This document shows, piece after piece, positions 9,587 to 19,622 of a stretch of DNA of 26,430 nucleotides. The notes below the pieces were generated by a model. The model saw only the letters and a program-made list of their open reading frames with translations. It did not search any database and had not been told where the DNA came from. The position numbers and the translations under genes are program-made. Numbering within the stretch: position 1 is the stretch's first letter; every line of letters starts with the position of its first letter. The DNA is from Chara braunii (lineage: Eukaryota > Streptophyta > Charophyceae > Charales > Characeae), in NCBI GenBank assembly GCA_003427395.1, contig BFEA01000444.1:380470-406899 (forward strand), given 5' to 3'.

Positions 9587-9779
9587 CATTCTTTAAGGAC
9601 TTTCGAAGGTAGTCGAAGTCCCAGACAATGCGATCTCCACCAACACTGTCAGAACGACTCCAAATATAACTTTTCAATATCCAACGAATGATAACTTCAA
9701 CTCATATATCATAAGCTATATAAGCTTATTTAAAGGTTGTCATTTTGTCGTGACCATCGTTTTACCAAACCCAAGTTCG

Positions 9780-10235
9780 TTCACTGAGGACCTCGGTTGG
9801 AAAGCGAGATCCCCTACAACGGTGCCACCTGTCGTGCACGGCGATCCCACACCCCAAGGCAAGTGTCAGAACCTCACGGTCGTGTCACGCAGGATTAAGG
9901 TACTATTTTTTTTCTGACTCAGCAATGGAGATACTACTCCGACCGTGCGTGTAAGCTATACCTCTCGTGGCTCCGTGCGACAGGACAGAGCTCCGCAAGG
10001 TTCAACTCACCTCTACCCGAGGGGTTGTCACCACTCTCAGGTGGGCGTATCCCTGCTGAGCTATCGGCCCACATGCGAAGGTTTTTACATGCCTTTGTAG
10101 AGGTCGGTCGGCCGAGGGCGTTTTCTCGATCGTCGTAGCATAGGCATACACGTGGTGGAACGCCAAAGACTGACCCGTTTACGTGTCGGGCATCGGGGCG
10201 CTGATCTCCCGGACCGACTTACTATTCAGGTCGAC
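9780..10235. other. GC-richer island with tRNA-like box motifs
   Basis: This 450-bp island is clearly richer in GC than its AT-rich surroundings, suggesting an inserted element. On the minus strand 10063-10052 reads TAGCTCAGCAGG, a full A-box match. On the plus strand 9999-10009 reads GGTTCAACTCA, B-box-like. They lie on opposite strands, so no single tRNA-like promoter is formed. It may be an old SINE or chance. Confidence 0.3.
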
Positions 10236-10457
10236 TTGACTGACAATCTTTCGAGCATACAAGTGTTCTAGCCTATTCTTACTTGACCAATAAATTTTAT
10301 ATGCTATATAAAATCATTTCAAATTGATACAAAGGTAATATATATTTTTCACAAGTTGAGACTGAAAAGACAAGGAGATGTCTTTTACATTTTTACACAA
10401 ACATAGGCAAACATCATAATGAACGAAGCTTTGACTTTTGAAAGAAAAACAATCAAT

Positions 10458-10575
10458 AGGCTCTTGGTCTTTCAAGCAAACATCATGAACAAAAATAGGT
10501 TCATGGCCTGTCAAATATGCATCAGAAATAAAAGATAGGCTCATGGCCTTTCAAAGAAAAATTATATGAACAAGC
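10458..10575. repeat. ~39-bp tandem repeat
   Basis: AGGYTCWTGG(T/C)CT(T/G)TCAA recurs at 10458, 10497 and 10537, spaced 39-40 bp, with diverged A-rich linkers. Confidence 0.65.
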
Positions 10576-11845
10576 CTCTTTCGCCTTGCCAATTGTCCTA
10601 ATCTATTTGACATCAAGGGGTAAAAATCGAAAATCCAAACCAAATGTACAAAGGTTACGAGTCGATGAAATGTCTGAGTCGAGGCTCACATAAGCATAAG
10701 CAATGCGAGTTGAGTGAATAGCACGTGGTTGGTCGTCTTACTGACCTGCAAATTAGAGTCAATCACATTACACAATCCTAGCAGAGTCAACCATTAATTC
10801 ACTCCTACATACATCACACTTACGCTTACAAACCCCTCAGTTAGAGATTCTTTTTTCGACTCAGTTATTCAAGGACCACTTTTGACCAAACACAGACCAT
10901 TCAGACACTTACTCGAAAATCAGAAATGTCATTTAGTTCAAGGGTTGATGCGAGGTGTGGGTGTAGAGGGTGAGTGAGGGTTGAGTTGGCGAACCAACCT
11001 GTTACCATAAGACAACAACATGTAGTCTTGTACAGACTTTCAATAAGTCTTCTTGAGTAAGATGACCTGCAATCACGTATAGGTTACAAGGTCTCAACAC
11101 CTCCCTCACTATCAACATGGCCCTACATGAAGTTCAGCGATGTGAACTTCAATTCTAACAGAGGATTATATTATAGTCCGATAAAATGTAAGTATGAAGT
11201 AAAAAAAAAAACATTGAAACCTTCATCTCATACTTACTAGTCTGTGTGGATTCGATCGAGTAGTAGGATGACTCAGACATGAGTATCCTACCACTTGTTT
11301 TAGCCTAACTGACTTACACTTAGACAAACCATGGGATGACCTACACAATGGTACCCCAGTTCCAGTCTATCAACCTAACAGTTTAAAATATGTATGTACG
11401 TACAAACGAGTTAATAAGATATTCCTTACACATGAGCCTTATCCTATTACCCGTTATGTACCACGATTTCTATATCCATACATTCATCAGATATAAAGTG
11501 GTCGAGGGTAGTGCAAAGACGGGTTTATAGAATGAGAATGGGAAAAAACCTAGCTTGTCTTATTGTTTTTTGCGTTTTTATTTTTCTTCCTTATTTTCCT
11601 CATCCTTTCTACTTATCTCTTCCTTCATTCTTTTTTCTGAGTTTTTCCTCCATTCTTCTTTCTACCCTTTTCACTTCATCCTCAAACCCTCCTGCCTAGA
11701 TGACCTTGTGTGCACTTGGACTTCATCCGAGTCAACGTGTGTGAACCCGGATATGGTTCTTGTCGGGCACAAGGTTCACTTACACATATCTGATTGTGCT
11801 AGTGATGAGATGAGAATAAACGGCATGGGCATAGTAACCACATCA
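10576..11845. other. AT-rich DNA, pyrimidine-rich near 11570-11690
   Basis: No gene is recognised. The T/C-rich stretch at 11570-11690 produces open frames in two phases, as expected from low complexity rather than coding. Confidence 0.45.
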
Positions 11846-11849
11846 AATA

Positions 11850-11903
<54 letters not shown>

Positions 11904-12312
11904 CAAGGAATATGAGCAAGCGTGATATACAGAAAACAAAGTTACAATAATCATGCAGAAGTCTAGATAGTCAAGTAACCATTAGAGAGTTCAAATGCAC
12001 CAAAATTTCATATAAATAAGAGTTATGTATTGACCTCGTGAGCCAACGTTCAAACCCGCAGTGTTCAATGTCGCTCCTACTATCTGGTGTCTAGTCTATT
12101 TTACTCATCCTTCCTATCCTACCTGCGTTCTTACAACAAGCTCACTTCGCATTCGCATACCATTGTACATGACGTCAATACCAGTGCCGACCTCCCACAT
12201 ACACCAAGTACGTACTCTCGATTTCTCTCATCACCCCTTACCACCCACACAATATAGCTGGGGTTAAAACATAATGATAATGATAATTATAATAATAATA
12301 ATAAAATAATTG
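11846..12312. repeat. AAT-led repeat, copy 1
   Basis: An (AAT)n run (11846-11902) is followed by GCAAGGAATATGAG and about 400 bp that align, with many differences, to 13897-14414. Shared landmarks are ATACAGAAAAC, GAGCCAA(C/T)GTTCAA, TATCTGG, CCTATCCTACCT and a terminal GGGTTAAAACAT before another AT-rich run. Confidence 0.65.
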
Positions 12313-12765
12313 TAAACGATTTTCACCTTAGTAGTAGCAGATGCAGATCCAGGGCCCAATCCCTAGACCTTACCACACCCGACCCCAGTGTGTCTGAACC
12401 CGCGACCTGTCTTTTGGCTGGTGACTGTTGCCTGTCATAGGTCTATGTTGCTGTCGAAGTTCAATTTATAGGTCTGTTGAGTAGGGGTCATAGTTGTGTA
12501 GGGTCGTAGCTGCTACAGTCCTGAAAGGTCAAGGTCGCAGTTGCTGCAGACCCAAAAGGCTGAGTCTACAGACTTCCAGAAGGTCCGGAAGTGGCCTTAT
12601 GAGTGTTACTCAAGTGAGACCAGCGGCAAGTGGGCAAGTGGGCAGTCCAACTGTGTCAAATCAGTAGTACCCAGTCCCATTCGCACTTTGTCTAGTCAGC
12701 AGGTACCATGTGGGACTGTGTGCACCACGACCTAGTGAGGTCGTTGCTGCAGCGGATGCTATTGC
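12313..12765. other. Mixed-composition spacer
   Basis: The minus strand near 12391-12407 carries AGGTCGCGGGTTCA, a T-arm/B-box-like string also seen on the plus strand at 16619. No A box accompanies it. No gene is seen. Confidence 0.4.
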
Positions 12766-12870
12766 ATGTTTGTTGTTGTTTGTTTGTCTGTCTGTCTATC
12801 TGTCTGTTTGTGTTTGTTGTTGTCTATCAATTTGCCTGTCTGTTGTTGTCTGTGTTTGCCTCACTGTTTG
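12766..12870. repeat. TGTC/TGTT-rich microsatellite
   Basis: Imperfect runs of TGTC, TGTT and TTG make several overlapping frames open, none credible as protein. Confidence 0.8.
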
Positions 12871-12936
12871 TATGCAGGTACCCAGACAACAGCAGGACCA
12901 AAGAAAGGTCTGCAACTGTACACAATCCATGCCCAC

Positions 12937-13090
12937 GGTCGTGAGTCAATCCATATGACTGTGGGAGGGGACCTGAGACCAGTCAGCCTTGTCGACCGCT
13001 GCGTAAGGCTGGGTCTCCTGGATATCATCATCCAGTCTTGCTACATTGTCTTGACGCCGGCTTGACGTTGGCTGTGCGCCGGTACTGCGG
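12937..13090. repeat. 154-bp direct repeat, unit 1
   Basis: This block is matched by 13314-13467, 377 bp downstream, sharing GAGTCAATCCATATGACTGT and GGATATCATCATCCAG with about a dozen or more differences. It also holds the inverted repeat GGATATCATCATCC. Confidence 0.85.
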
Positions 13091-13129
13091 ACGACGCCGA
13101 ACTGTGGCAGCATGTTGGCGCCTTCTCTA

Positions 13130-13313
13130 CTGATCTACATTGCTAATGTGGCGCATGCCACCTATCGACATTGTTGATGCGGCGCTGCCGCCTGCCTACA
13201 CTTCTGCAATGGTGCAGGCCATTAGTCTACAGTGCATTACTGATGTGGCACTGCCACCTATCTTCATTGATGATGTGGCGCGGGCCATCAGTATATAGTG
13301 CTGATCTGGCGTC
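13130..13313. repeat. ~33-bp hairpin-forming minisatellite, first block
   Basis: Degenerate units have the core GATGTGGCGC..GCCACC separated by CTACATTG-like linkers. The TGGC...GCCA halves are complementary, so each unit can form a small hairpin. A second block follows the next 154-bp direct repeat. Confidence 0.65.
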
Positions 13314-13467
13314 GGCCGTGAGTCAATCCATATGACTGTAGGAGGGGACCTAAGACCTATCAGCCTTGTCGACTGCTGCATAAAGCCGAGTCTCCAGGAT
13401 ATCATCATCCAGTCTTGCTACGCTGTCTTGACGTTGGCTTGACGCTGGTTGTGCGCTGGTACTGCCG
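13314..13467. repeat. 154-bp direct repeat, unit 2
   Basis: Partner of 12937-13090. With the flanking minisatellite blocks it forms a higher-order duplication of about 377 bp. Confidence 0.85.
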
Positions 13468-13640
13468 TCTGTCTACATTGCTGACGTGGCATTGGCCACC
13501 TTGTCTACATGTTGACGTGGCGTAGGCCACTCGCCTACATTGATGATCTGGCTCCGTCCATCTGTCGATTTTTCTGTCGTGGCGCTGGCCATCTGTTTCT
13601 GTTGTTGACGTGGCGTTGGCCATGCTGTCTACATGCGGTG
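13468..13640. repeat. ~33-bp hairpin-forming minisatellite, second block
   Basis: Same core as 13130-13313 (GACGTGGCRTTGGCCA...GTCTACATTG), five or so decayed units. In several units both halves of the TGGC/GCCA stem are kept while the middle varies. Confidence 0.65.
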
Positions 13641-13896
13641 ACTGGTCGCCACTAGGAAGGAGATCAGGATCTGCGGACGTTTGGTTTCTTGTACTCATCT
13701 GAGGTTGATGTCAATACCGTGTGATGTTGATTACCTCTATTGTCTATTTTGTCTATTACCCCTCCACTCTCTTCGTCTACTGGCTGCGAGATATTGTATC
13801 AGATATCACTTTCGTGTTAACAGGAGACGTTGTGCACGTCTGAGCCTACTTGTGCTACGACGCCTGACGAGTATCTCTCAATTTTAGGTTTATTAC

Positions 13897-13954
<58 letters not shown>

Positions 13955-14414
13955 TGCAAGGAATATGAGTGTGAACGATATACAGAAAACCAAGTTGCCA
14001 AATCACACAGATGTCCACGTAGTCGTGTCCAAGCAGAAAGTACAAATGCACAGAGAAACCATCCATATAGAGCAATACAATGAAGTAATGAGCCAATGTT
14101 CAAGCCCTTAGGCTACACCAACACAATATCCATAGTCGCTCCTTTCTATCTGGCGCCCAGCGCCCGGCCTACTCTACCCGGCTATCCTACCTACAACTGT
14201 GTTCACGCAACAGGCTCACTTCATCTCTCGAATACCAGTGTACATGAGTCTCATTACCATTGTTGACCTCTCTTCATGTACCAGGTAGGTATCTCGTTAC
14301 CCTCAATCAGACCTTGATAACCCAACTCTCGCCTCCTTTCCTGAAGACCGCCACATCGCCCGTCTACCCCGTAACGCTTCAACCACTATATATTATAACT
14401 AGGATTAAAACATC
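13897..14414. repeat. AAT-led repeat, copy 2
   Basis: An (AAT)n run (13897-13953) is followed by a diverged copy of the 11.9-12.3 kb unit. It ends TAGGATTAAAACATC, where the next AAT run begins directly, so copies 2 and 3 are adjacent. Confidence 0.65.
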
Positions 14415-14850
14415 ATAATAATAATAATATATAAATAATAATAACAAAATAATAATAATAATACTAATAGTAATAATAATAATAATAGTAATAATAATAA
14501 AATAATAATACTAATAATAATACTAATAAATAATAATAATAATAATAATAATGTAGGGAAAATGACCGATAGCAAACTTCAGAAACCAAGCAGAATCATA
14601 CACATGAGACCAGATAGTCGTGACCTCGAACCAAAAGCAGAATTGCATCACGAGTCCTACCAAATAAGAGCACAGCAAAAACTCATAAGTGAGAATGTTC
14701 AAATAGTCTCATCATCATCAACAAAGACCCAATGTTGACATCTTATCTGGCGCTCGGCCCCCAGACTACAAATGGTCGATCCTATCTAGCCTATCTACAA
14801 TGCCACTAATGACGTCAACAGATCCCCGAAGTACGAGCAGATCTCGGCCC
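14415..14850. repeat. AAT-led repeat, copy 3 (most diverged)
   Basis: The interrupted (AAT)n run reaches 14552. The following unit keeps AGGGAAAATGA, CAGAAACCAAG, GATAGTCGTG and TTATCTGGCGC landmarks of copy 2 but has many changes. The right boundary is uncertain. Confidence 0.5.
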
Positions 14851-14995
14851 ATGTTGTTCGCCTCAAGCACCTGGTGCATCTCTTGTATCACTCACAACGT
14901 CGATCCTCAACTCACAGATGCCGCATGCACCGAAGGACCACCATGCGTCCCATCCAGCACACAGCAGCGCAACTCGGCTATGGTTGTCTGCTCCT

Positions 14996-15117
14996 TCCGC
15001 TTCTTCTTCTCCTTTTTCCTTTTCTTCTTCTTCCCCCTCTTTGTTCTTCTTCTTTTACTTCTTCTTCTTTTTCTTCTTCTTTTTCTTTTTCTTCTTCTTC
15101 TTCTTCTTCTTCTTCGG
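14996..15117. repeat. CTT/CCT-rich low-complexity tract
   Basis: Imperfect (CTT)n with TTTC interruptions. Long frames across it on both strands come from lack of stops in the repeat. Confidence 0.9.
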
Positions 15118-15236
15118 GCGCCTCCCTCTTCTGCTTTCCACATAGTCTCCCTCTTTCCACTAGTCTGCGGCCTTCGTTTTCTCCACAAGCCCCCACCTTC
15201 TTTCTTTCCCACACTCTCTTTGTGTGTGCATTCACC

Positions 15237-15238
<2 letters not shown>

Positions 15239-15334
<96 letters not shown>

Positions 15335-15335
15335 N

Positions 15336-15376
<41 letters not shown>

Positions 15377-15432
15377 CCTCGTATACACACACACATACAC
15401 ACACAACCGCATACACTCACTCATACACAAGC
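15239..15432. repeat. Compound (CT)n-(CA)n microsatellite with one N
   Basis: (CT)n at 15239-15302 passes into (CA)n at 15303-15372, interrupted by an unresolved base at 15335. ACAC/ATAC-rich sequence follows to about 15432. Repeat length is unreliable at the N. Confidence 0.95.
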
Positions 15433-15469
15433 CCATACACACACACGCGCGCGCATTCATGTAGTAGTG

Positions 15470-15700
15470 TAGATCTTTATGTTATAGCGATTAGTTTCAC
15501 TCGATTTTGTTCATCCTATCGATGGAACTAGCAGGAGGTCAGTCGCTGGATCGTGGCTTACTCGACCTCGCTCACTCTTATGCACATACAAAAGACTCAT
15601 ATACACACAATAGTAGAGTATACGTTCGTTTCCTAGAGTTAGATTCGTTCGATTTTGCCCATGTTATCGATGGAAGTACCACGCAGTCGGCCACGAGATT
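15470..15700. repeat. ~150-bp diverged direct repeat
   Basis: TTAGTTTCACTCGATTTTG...TATCGATGGAA (15491-15530) recurs in altered form at 15638-15676 (TTAGATTCGTTCGATTTTG...TATCGATGGAA). The offset is about 148 bp. Confidence 0.6.
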
Positions 15701-15719
15701 ATAGACTTACCTGTCCTCA

Positions 15720-15917
15720 CTATTTCGCTCCGTCTTCGTCATCATCGTAGTCGTAGTCGTCATCGTCGTAGTCGTCGTCTTCTTCATCATCGTCGTCGTC
15801 AGCACAATACCCCCACAACCTGGGGAACCATCCCAAACACATTGCAGAGAGTCTCTCGTAATTGAGATACCAACTCCCAAAATTCCCGTATGGATTGTCG
15901 TAATCATCGACTGTCAA
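15720..15917 (-). CDS. Possible exon encoding an acidic C-terminal tail
   Basis: A minus-strand frame of 65 codons ends in TAG. Its last 26 codons or so encode a D/E/Y-rich tail using GAC, GAT, GAA, GAG and TAC mixed together. The part before the tail is not low complexity and carries several W, Y, F and L residues (for example NFGSWYLNYERL). Codon mixing inside the tail is more like coding sequence than a simple triplet expansion. An AG lies just before the frame and could be a splice acceptor. On the opposite strand the same place reads GGTAAGTGG, a donor-like site. I do not recognise a family and no other exons are visible, so this is a weak candidate. Confidence 0.18.
   Translation of the reverse strand: MTVDDYDNPYGNFGSWYLNYERLSAMCLGWFPRLWGYCADDDDDEEDDDYDDDDYDYDDDEDGAK
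15727..15802. repeat. Imperfect (TCR)n trinucleotide tract
   Basis: TCG and TCA triplets with TAG and TCT interruptions on the plus strand; it underlies the acidic tail frame on the minus strand. Confidence 0.8.
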
Positions 15918-15929
15918 GGCTGGTAAGTG

Positions 15930-16210
15930 GCCTCTCCTCCCTTCTTCTTTTCCTCCTTCTTCCTCTTCTTCCTCTTCGTCTTCTCCTTCTCCTTCTCGCG
16001 CGTCTCCGAGTCTTTTGTCCTCGCGTTAAACCTTCCTCTCCTTTCTGGCACTTACTCTCTGCTGCCTCTGCTTCCCATATTCGTTTTTTTTTCTCTTTTT
16101 CCCCTCACGGATGCCTTTTTCCTCGCAGCACTCCCATTTTCCCTTGTCCCCTTCGCCGTTCTCCTCCTCGCTACCTTCCCGCTCCCATTCTGCATCTCCC
16201 TCGCGGTAGA
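15930..16210. repeat. Pyrimidine-rich tract
   Basis: CTT, CCT and CTC-rich sequence, open in two plus frames because of composition. No motif supports a protein. Confidence 0.7.
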
Positions 16211-16350
16211 CCTCCCTGAAAAACACTTCTCACACGGTCGTCGGTCTCGATTCCTCCGAGCGACACACTCGACTTCGGGGTCGAGATCCGATCAAGCTGA
16301 TGAGTGACCGACATTCGGATGTGGCAGCATAGGTGCATCCCTTCCTTTTC

Positions 16351-16385
16351 GATGAATCTGTCCTTGATTCCGCGACAGATTCATC
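16351..16385. repeat. 12-bp perfect inverted repeat
   Basis: GATGAATCTGTC (16351-16362) pairs with GACAGATTCATC (16374-16385) around an 11-nt loop. AT-rich sequence begins just afterwards. It could be a transcription terminator stem or a short foldback; the function is unknown. Confidence 0.55.
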
Positions 16386-16563
16386 CAAGTAAAGCTAATT
16401 AAAATATTCGCGGAATGATATTAGATGAAGTAAAATAAATAAATATAATAATCATAAAAATGAAGAATCTAACTGAAAATAAAAAGAAAATAAACAAATA
16501 ATTAAAACTAATTCTCAACTACCCCGTTATGACAGTTGTCATACACGGGCGGCACAACACTGT

Positions 16564-16645
16564 GGGATTCAAGCCCCACGGCCTAACACCTAACTATTCC
16601 TAACTACTTATATTACAGAGGTCGCGGGTTCAAGCCCCGACTGTC
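16564..16645 (+). other. Two tandem tRNA T-arm-like motifs
   Basis: GTGGGATTCAAGCCCCAC (about 16571-16588) and GCGGGTTCAAGCCCCGA (about 16624-16640) each form a short stem with a TTCAAGC loop, as in a tRNA T arm. The second follows AGAGGTC, typical of tRNA-derived SINEs. No A box precedes either at tRNA distance, so these look like remnants. Confidence 0.35.
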
Positions 16646-16678
16646 CGAACGCGGGGTGAAACCATAATGGAGCTCCTG

Positions 16679-16768
16679 GTAAAAAAAAGCTAGCTTGGGG
16701 TCGGATGGATTCGATCCCCGAGTGACCTGATCCTCAATCCGCACTGAAACCCACTGAGTTAGCTCCTA
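16679..16768 (-). mobile_element. tRNA-derived SINE head with Pol III terminator-like T10
   Basis: On the minus strand 16761-16750 reads TAACTCAGTGGG (A box) and 16718-16706 reads GGGATCGAATCCA (B box). Their spacing is tRNA-like. The region TCGGGGATCGAATCCATCCGA folds as a T-arm-like stem. A T10 run (16688-16679) follows within about 20 bases, as expected of a Pol III terminator. The start GGAGCTAACTCAGTGGGTT aligns with GGAGCTAGCCCAGTAGGTT of the head at 835-930, on the same strand, so both belong to one family. Unlike that copy, it has no U6 part. Confidence 0.6.
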
Positions 16769-16961
16769 CTTCGGTATGAAAAAGAGCAACTCAGGTACAA
16801 GTACAGTAACAGGGCTCAGTCCTACCAGTGGCCTGAGCCCGTTTAAAAGTTTGTGCGTGAGTGCACGCTTGTTGTTATGCATGTCTGTCTGAGTGCTTTG
16901 TCGGCTTAAGTGTGTGTGTGACCTGCAAGGGTACTTAGTTGATCGGAAGGTCGGAAGGGCC

Positions 16962-17486
16962 GGTACTTAGTTGTGGCCACGACATTGAAAGTTGCAGCGG
17001 GGAAAACACTCAAGTGGCGGGGAAAGAGGTCCGCAACAGTTAAGAGTCACGGGAAACACTCATGTAACAGGTGGGTCGGTACCATACCAAGTAGAGGTAG
17101 ATGTGCCGGATACTAAAGGCCGAGCAGAAGAAGACAAAAGTTAGCATTTTTAGATGCCCAATATCGGTAGGTAGACAGGTACCAGCCCAAGTCTCCGCGT
17201 GTGTCGGAGGGTATTACTACCGGTCAACCCTTCGACCTTCTCGGTCGGAGGGTATTACTACCGATCCTAACCATCACAGCGTGCGTCATGATAACGCACG
17301 TGCATACGTTCGAAAGTTTTGCACTAATTTGTCCCTGCCTTAATGGCCGAGGGAATCGTTTCAAGTGTCACACTAAAGAACGCACACCCTCTTCATTTCA
17401 GACCGGCCCCGTCATGGTAGCCGATGTCGTTACCGTCAATTCCAAAAGCATGACCAAATACCCTCGGAAGGGTATTTGGTCCGACA
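16962..17486 (-). repeat. Dispersed repeat, copy 2
   Basis: Partner of 1529-2055, 525 bp, same orientation, the sequence conserved end to end with scattered substitutions. The terminal hairpin is altered to AAATACCCTCGGAAGGGTATTT with CCGACA at 17481-17486. Just upstream (16930-16970) the GGTACTTAGTT string occurs twice. Confidence 0.75.
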
Positions 17487-18300
17487 ACGGGTTTTCGGCG
17501 CAGGCAGGTTGCAGGAGCAGTCCGCGTCAATTCAAACCAAACCTAGGGTCACGTTTTGTTGTGCAACCACTCGTTATTAGTTCAAGCGCAGTGGACGAGA
17601 ACACTATTGATTGAGTATAGGACGAGGCGACTTGGGCATTACACATCGAACAAAGGAAGGGGGGGGTGCACTGCACCAATAAAGTGTCAAAGTTGAAGTT
17701 AGGCAATGGTAGCCTATATAACAACAACCATAGTTGTTTTGCATGACATGGCTAAGACCTTAGTGGTCCACCATAACCTTGATACGGCTGAAAAAAAGAG
17801 AAGTGAAAACCAAGGCTAAGGAAAACTTTTAGGTATATCAAATAGCAGAAACAAGATTAAGATTGTGATTTTAGTTCGGTCACTCGCTGACATATCTACT
17901 AACGATAGCTTGAATACTCTGTCAAAACTTGCATGATATTAAAAGTGCATACTATGGTGATTCAGCGAAAAGGTCGTAAGTTGCACTAACGGTGTGTCTT
18001 CATAATTTAATACCACAAATATGAATCTTCGAATGAGCTTCATCATGTGCACATGTGGAATGTCAGTTAAACTAATCATCATACATATATTCTAAGTATT
18101 GATCTATGATGCGTATCTGGACTACCCACCATTATGGGCAAGTAACAATGGAGGTTGATTGAAGTAGATTTCTTTCATTAGTAGGGATTTTGCCAAAAAT
18201 AAATCGATAAAAGTCGGTCGATTCGATGCATATTCCCTTAAGACACTAAGTAACAATCATTGTACCTTTATAATGTTGTCTGAAAGTTGTACTGATATTT
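17487..18300. other. No feature recognised
   Basis: AT-leaning unique sequence with a short G8 run at about 17659-17666. I see no gene, RNA or repeat. Confidence 0.5.
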
Positions 18301-18425
18301 AATGATCGGACATGATTGTGGGAGTCGCATATACGAACACATGGCGATTGCGAGAGCTCTTCCGGAGTTCAGGCGGAACTCTGGAGGCAAGGAACTTACA
18401 GGTATGCGTTTCATTTCCTTCTACG

Positions 18426-18489
18426 CCACAAACTCCAACAATTGCATTTCACTATTACTCCACAAACTCCAACAATTGCATTTCACTAT
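18426..18489. repeat. 30-bp direct repeat, period 34
   Basis: CCACAAACTCCAACAATTGC and the following ten bases occur identically at 18426-18455 and 18460-18489. Confidence 0.9.
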
Positions 18490-18708
18490 CTCTCTGCATG
18501 CGCATGTGAAGTGTGTGTTGTGTCCGAATCTCTCAAGATCAAAGAATCTAAGGGAAAAGATAATGTGAGAGTAAGCAGGATGTATATGAAAGAGAAGGGA
18601 GACATCTATATCCCAAAGAACTTGAAAATCATGGATTTTCTGTTGGCGGAGATGGAGGTTACCTGGTTTGTGTCAAATAAAATGAATCGTTCTGTTGCAC
18701 TAACTTTT

Positions 18709-19120
18709 ATTGAGAAGTGGTTGGATAGAGAGCCAAAAAGTGTCCATTCATTCGCTTCTTGTATGTTTAACTTGATATCTAAATGGTATAAAGAAGTGGT
18801 TGGATAGAGGGTTAACGAGTGTCCGTCCAGTCGCTTCTTGTGTGATTAACTTGATGAACTGCCTCGTATTGAGAAGTGACGGGATAGAGGGTCAAGGAGT
18901 GTCTGTCCAGTTGCCTCATGTATGATTAACATTATGTATTGATTAATATTAAGAAGTGGCGGGATAGTGGGTCAAGGAGTGTTCTTCCAATCGCTTCATG
19001 TATGATTAACATGAGGTTTTTATTGGTATTGAGAAGTGACGGGATAGAGGGTCAAGAAGTGTTCGTCCAGTCGATTCATGTATGATTAACATGATATTTT
19101 GATTGGTATTGAGAAGTGAC
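18709..19120. repeat. ~83-bp degenerate minisatellite
   Basis: Five or so units are marked by GAGAAGTG(G/A)(C/T)GGGATAG(A/T)GGGTCAA and GTATGATTAAC. Later units are more alike than early ones. The unit is not a multiple of three, which argues against a coding role even though the first unit lies in an open frame. Confidence 0.8.
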
Positions 19121-19122
19121 AA

Positions 19123-19352
19123 TGTCGGCGCGAATACCCTTACAAGGGTATCCGCCCTTATATTTGCAAGTGACTGAAAAATATATTGAGTTAAAAGTTA
19201 GGAGCGTCATGTGAGCTGCGGCCGAGTTTCTTACTAAAACTAGGAGTCTGAGACCGTTTGAAAGGAGTAGAGAGAGTGTGGGCGCGCAAATTTCAGGCGC
19301 GCGTGATCATTTTCTTGATTGATATTATAGAACCGACATAATTGTCAATCGA

Positions 19353-19402
<50 letters not shown>

Positions 19403-19508
19403 TTAATTATGACATAGGCTACCAGTCGGGCCGCCCGGGTCACCCTATTTTCCCGGACGGTCCGACCGTGCAAGGCCTAGGGAAGGTCCTAGCAAAAAAA
19501 AAAAAAAA
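19123..19508 (+). mobile_element. Poly(A)-tailed element, copy A
   Basis: It begins TGTCGGCGCGAATACCC, with the hairpin AATACCCTT/AAGGGTAT. It has an (ATT)n run at 19355-19401, and ends in a strong stem (GTCGGGCCGCCCGGG near 19428 with CCCGGACGGTCCGAC near 19454) followed by CCTAGC and a poly(A) run (about 19493-19509). It contains no open frame of note. The poly(A) end suggests retrotransposition by target-primed reverse transcription. The family is not recognised. Confidence 0.55.
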
Positions 19509-19622
19509 ACATGAGGTTTTGATTGGTATTGAGAAGTGGCGGGATAAAAGGTCAAGAAGTGTTCGTCCAGTCGATTCATGTATGATTAACATGATATTTT
19601 GATTCGTATTGAGAAGTGACAG

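Noticed and set aside
11846-11950. Asn-rich protein from the AAT run
   Set aside because: The frame depends on a microsatellite and is not conserved in the two other copies of the repeat.
14800-15531. Long open frames (up to about 240 codons) on both strands across CT/CA/CTT runs
   Set aside because: Openness is produced by simple repeats that lack stop codons; the products are Ser/Leu, Thr/His or Arg/Glu strings with no domain.
16296-16320. Second hammerhead-like CTGATGAG
   Set aside because: No GAAA strand or stem III partner follows within a usable distance. The same applies to CTGATGA strings on the minus strand near 4405, 21113 and 21947; the last is chromodomain coding sequence.
1529-17486. 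The two 525-bp repeats as LTRs of one 16-kb element
   Set aside because: The interior is a mixture of unrelated repeats with no gag/pol in the matching orientation, and no target-site duplication or primer-binding site was found. They fit two separate insertions better.
18302-18807. Overlapping plus-strand frames of up to 163 codons near 18.3-18.8 kb
   Set aside because: The 3' part is the first unit of an 83-bp minisatellite and the middle holds a 34-bp tandem duplication; no recognisable family. A GGTATGCG donor-like site near 18400 alone is not enough.
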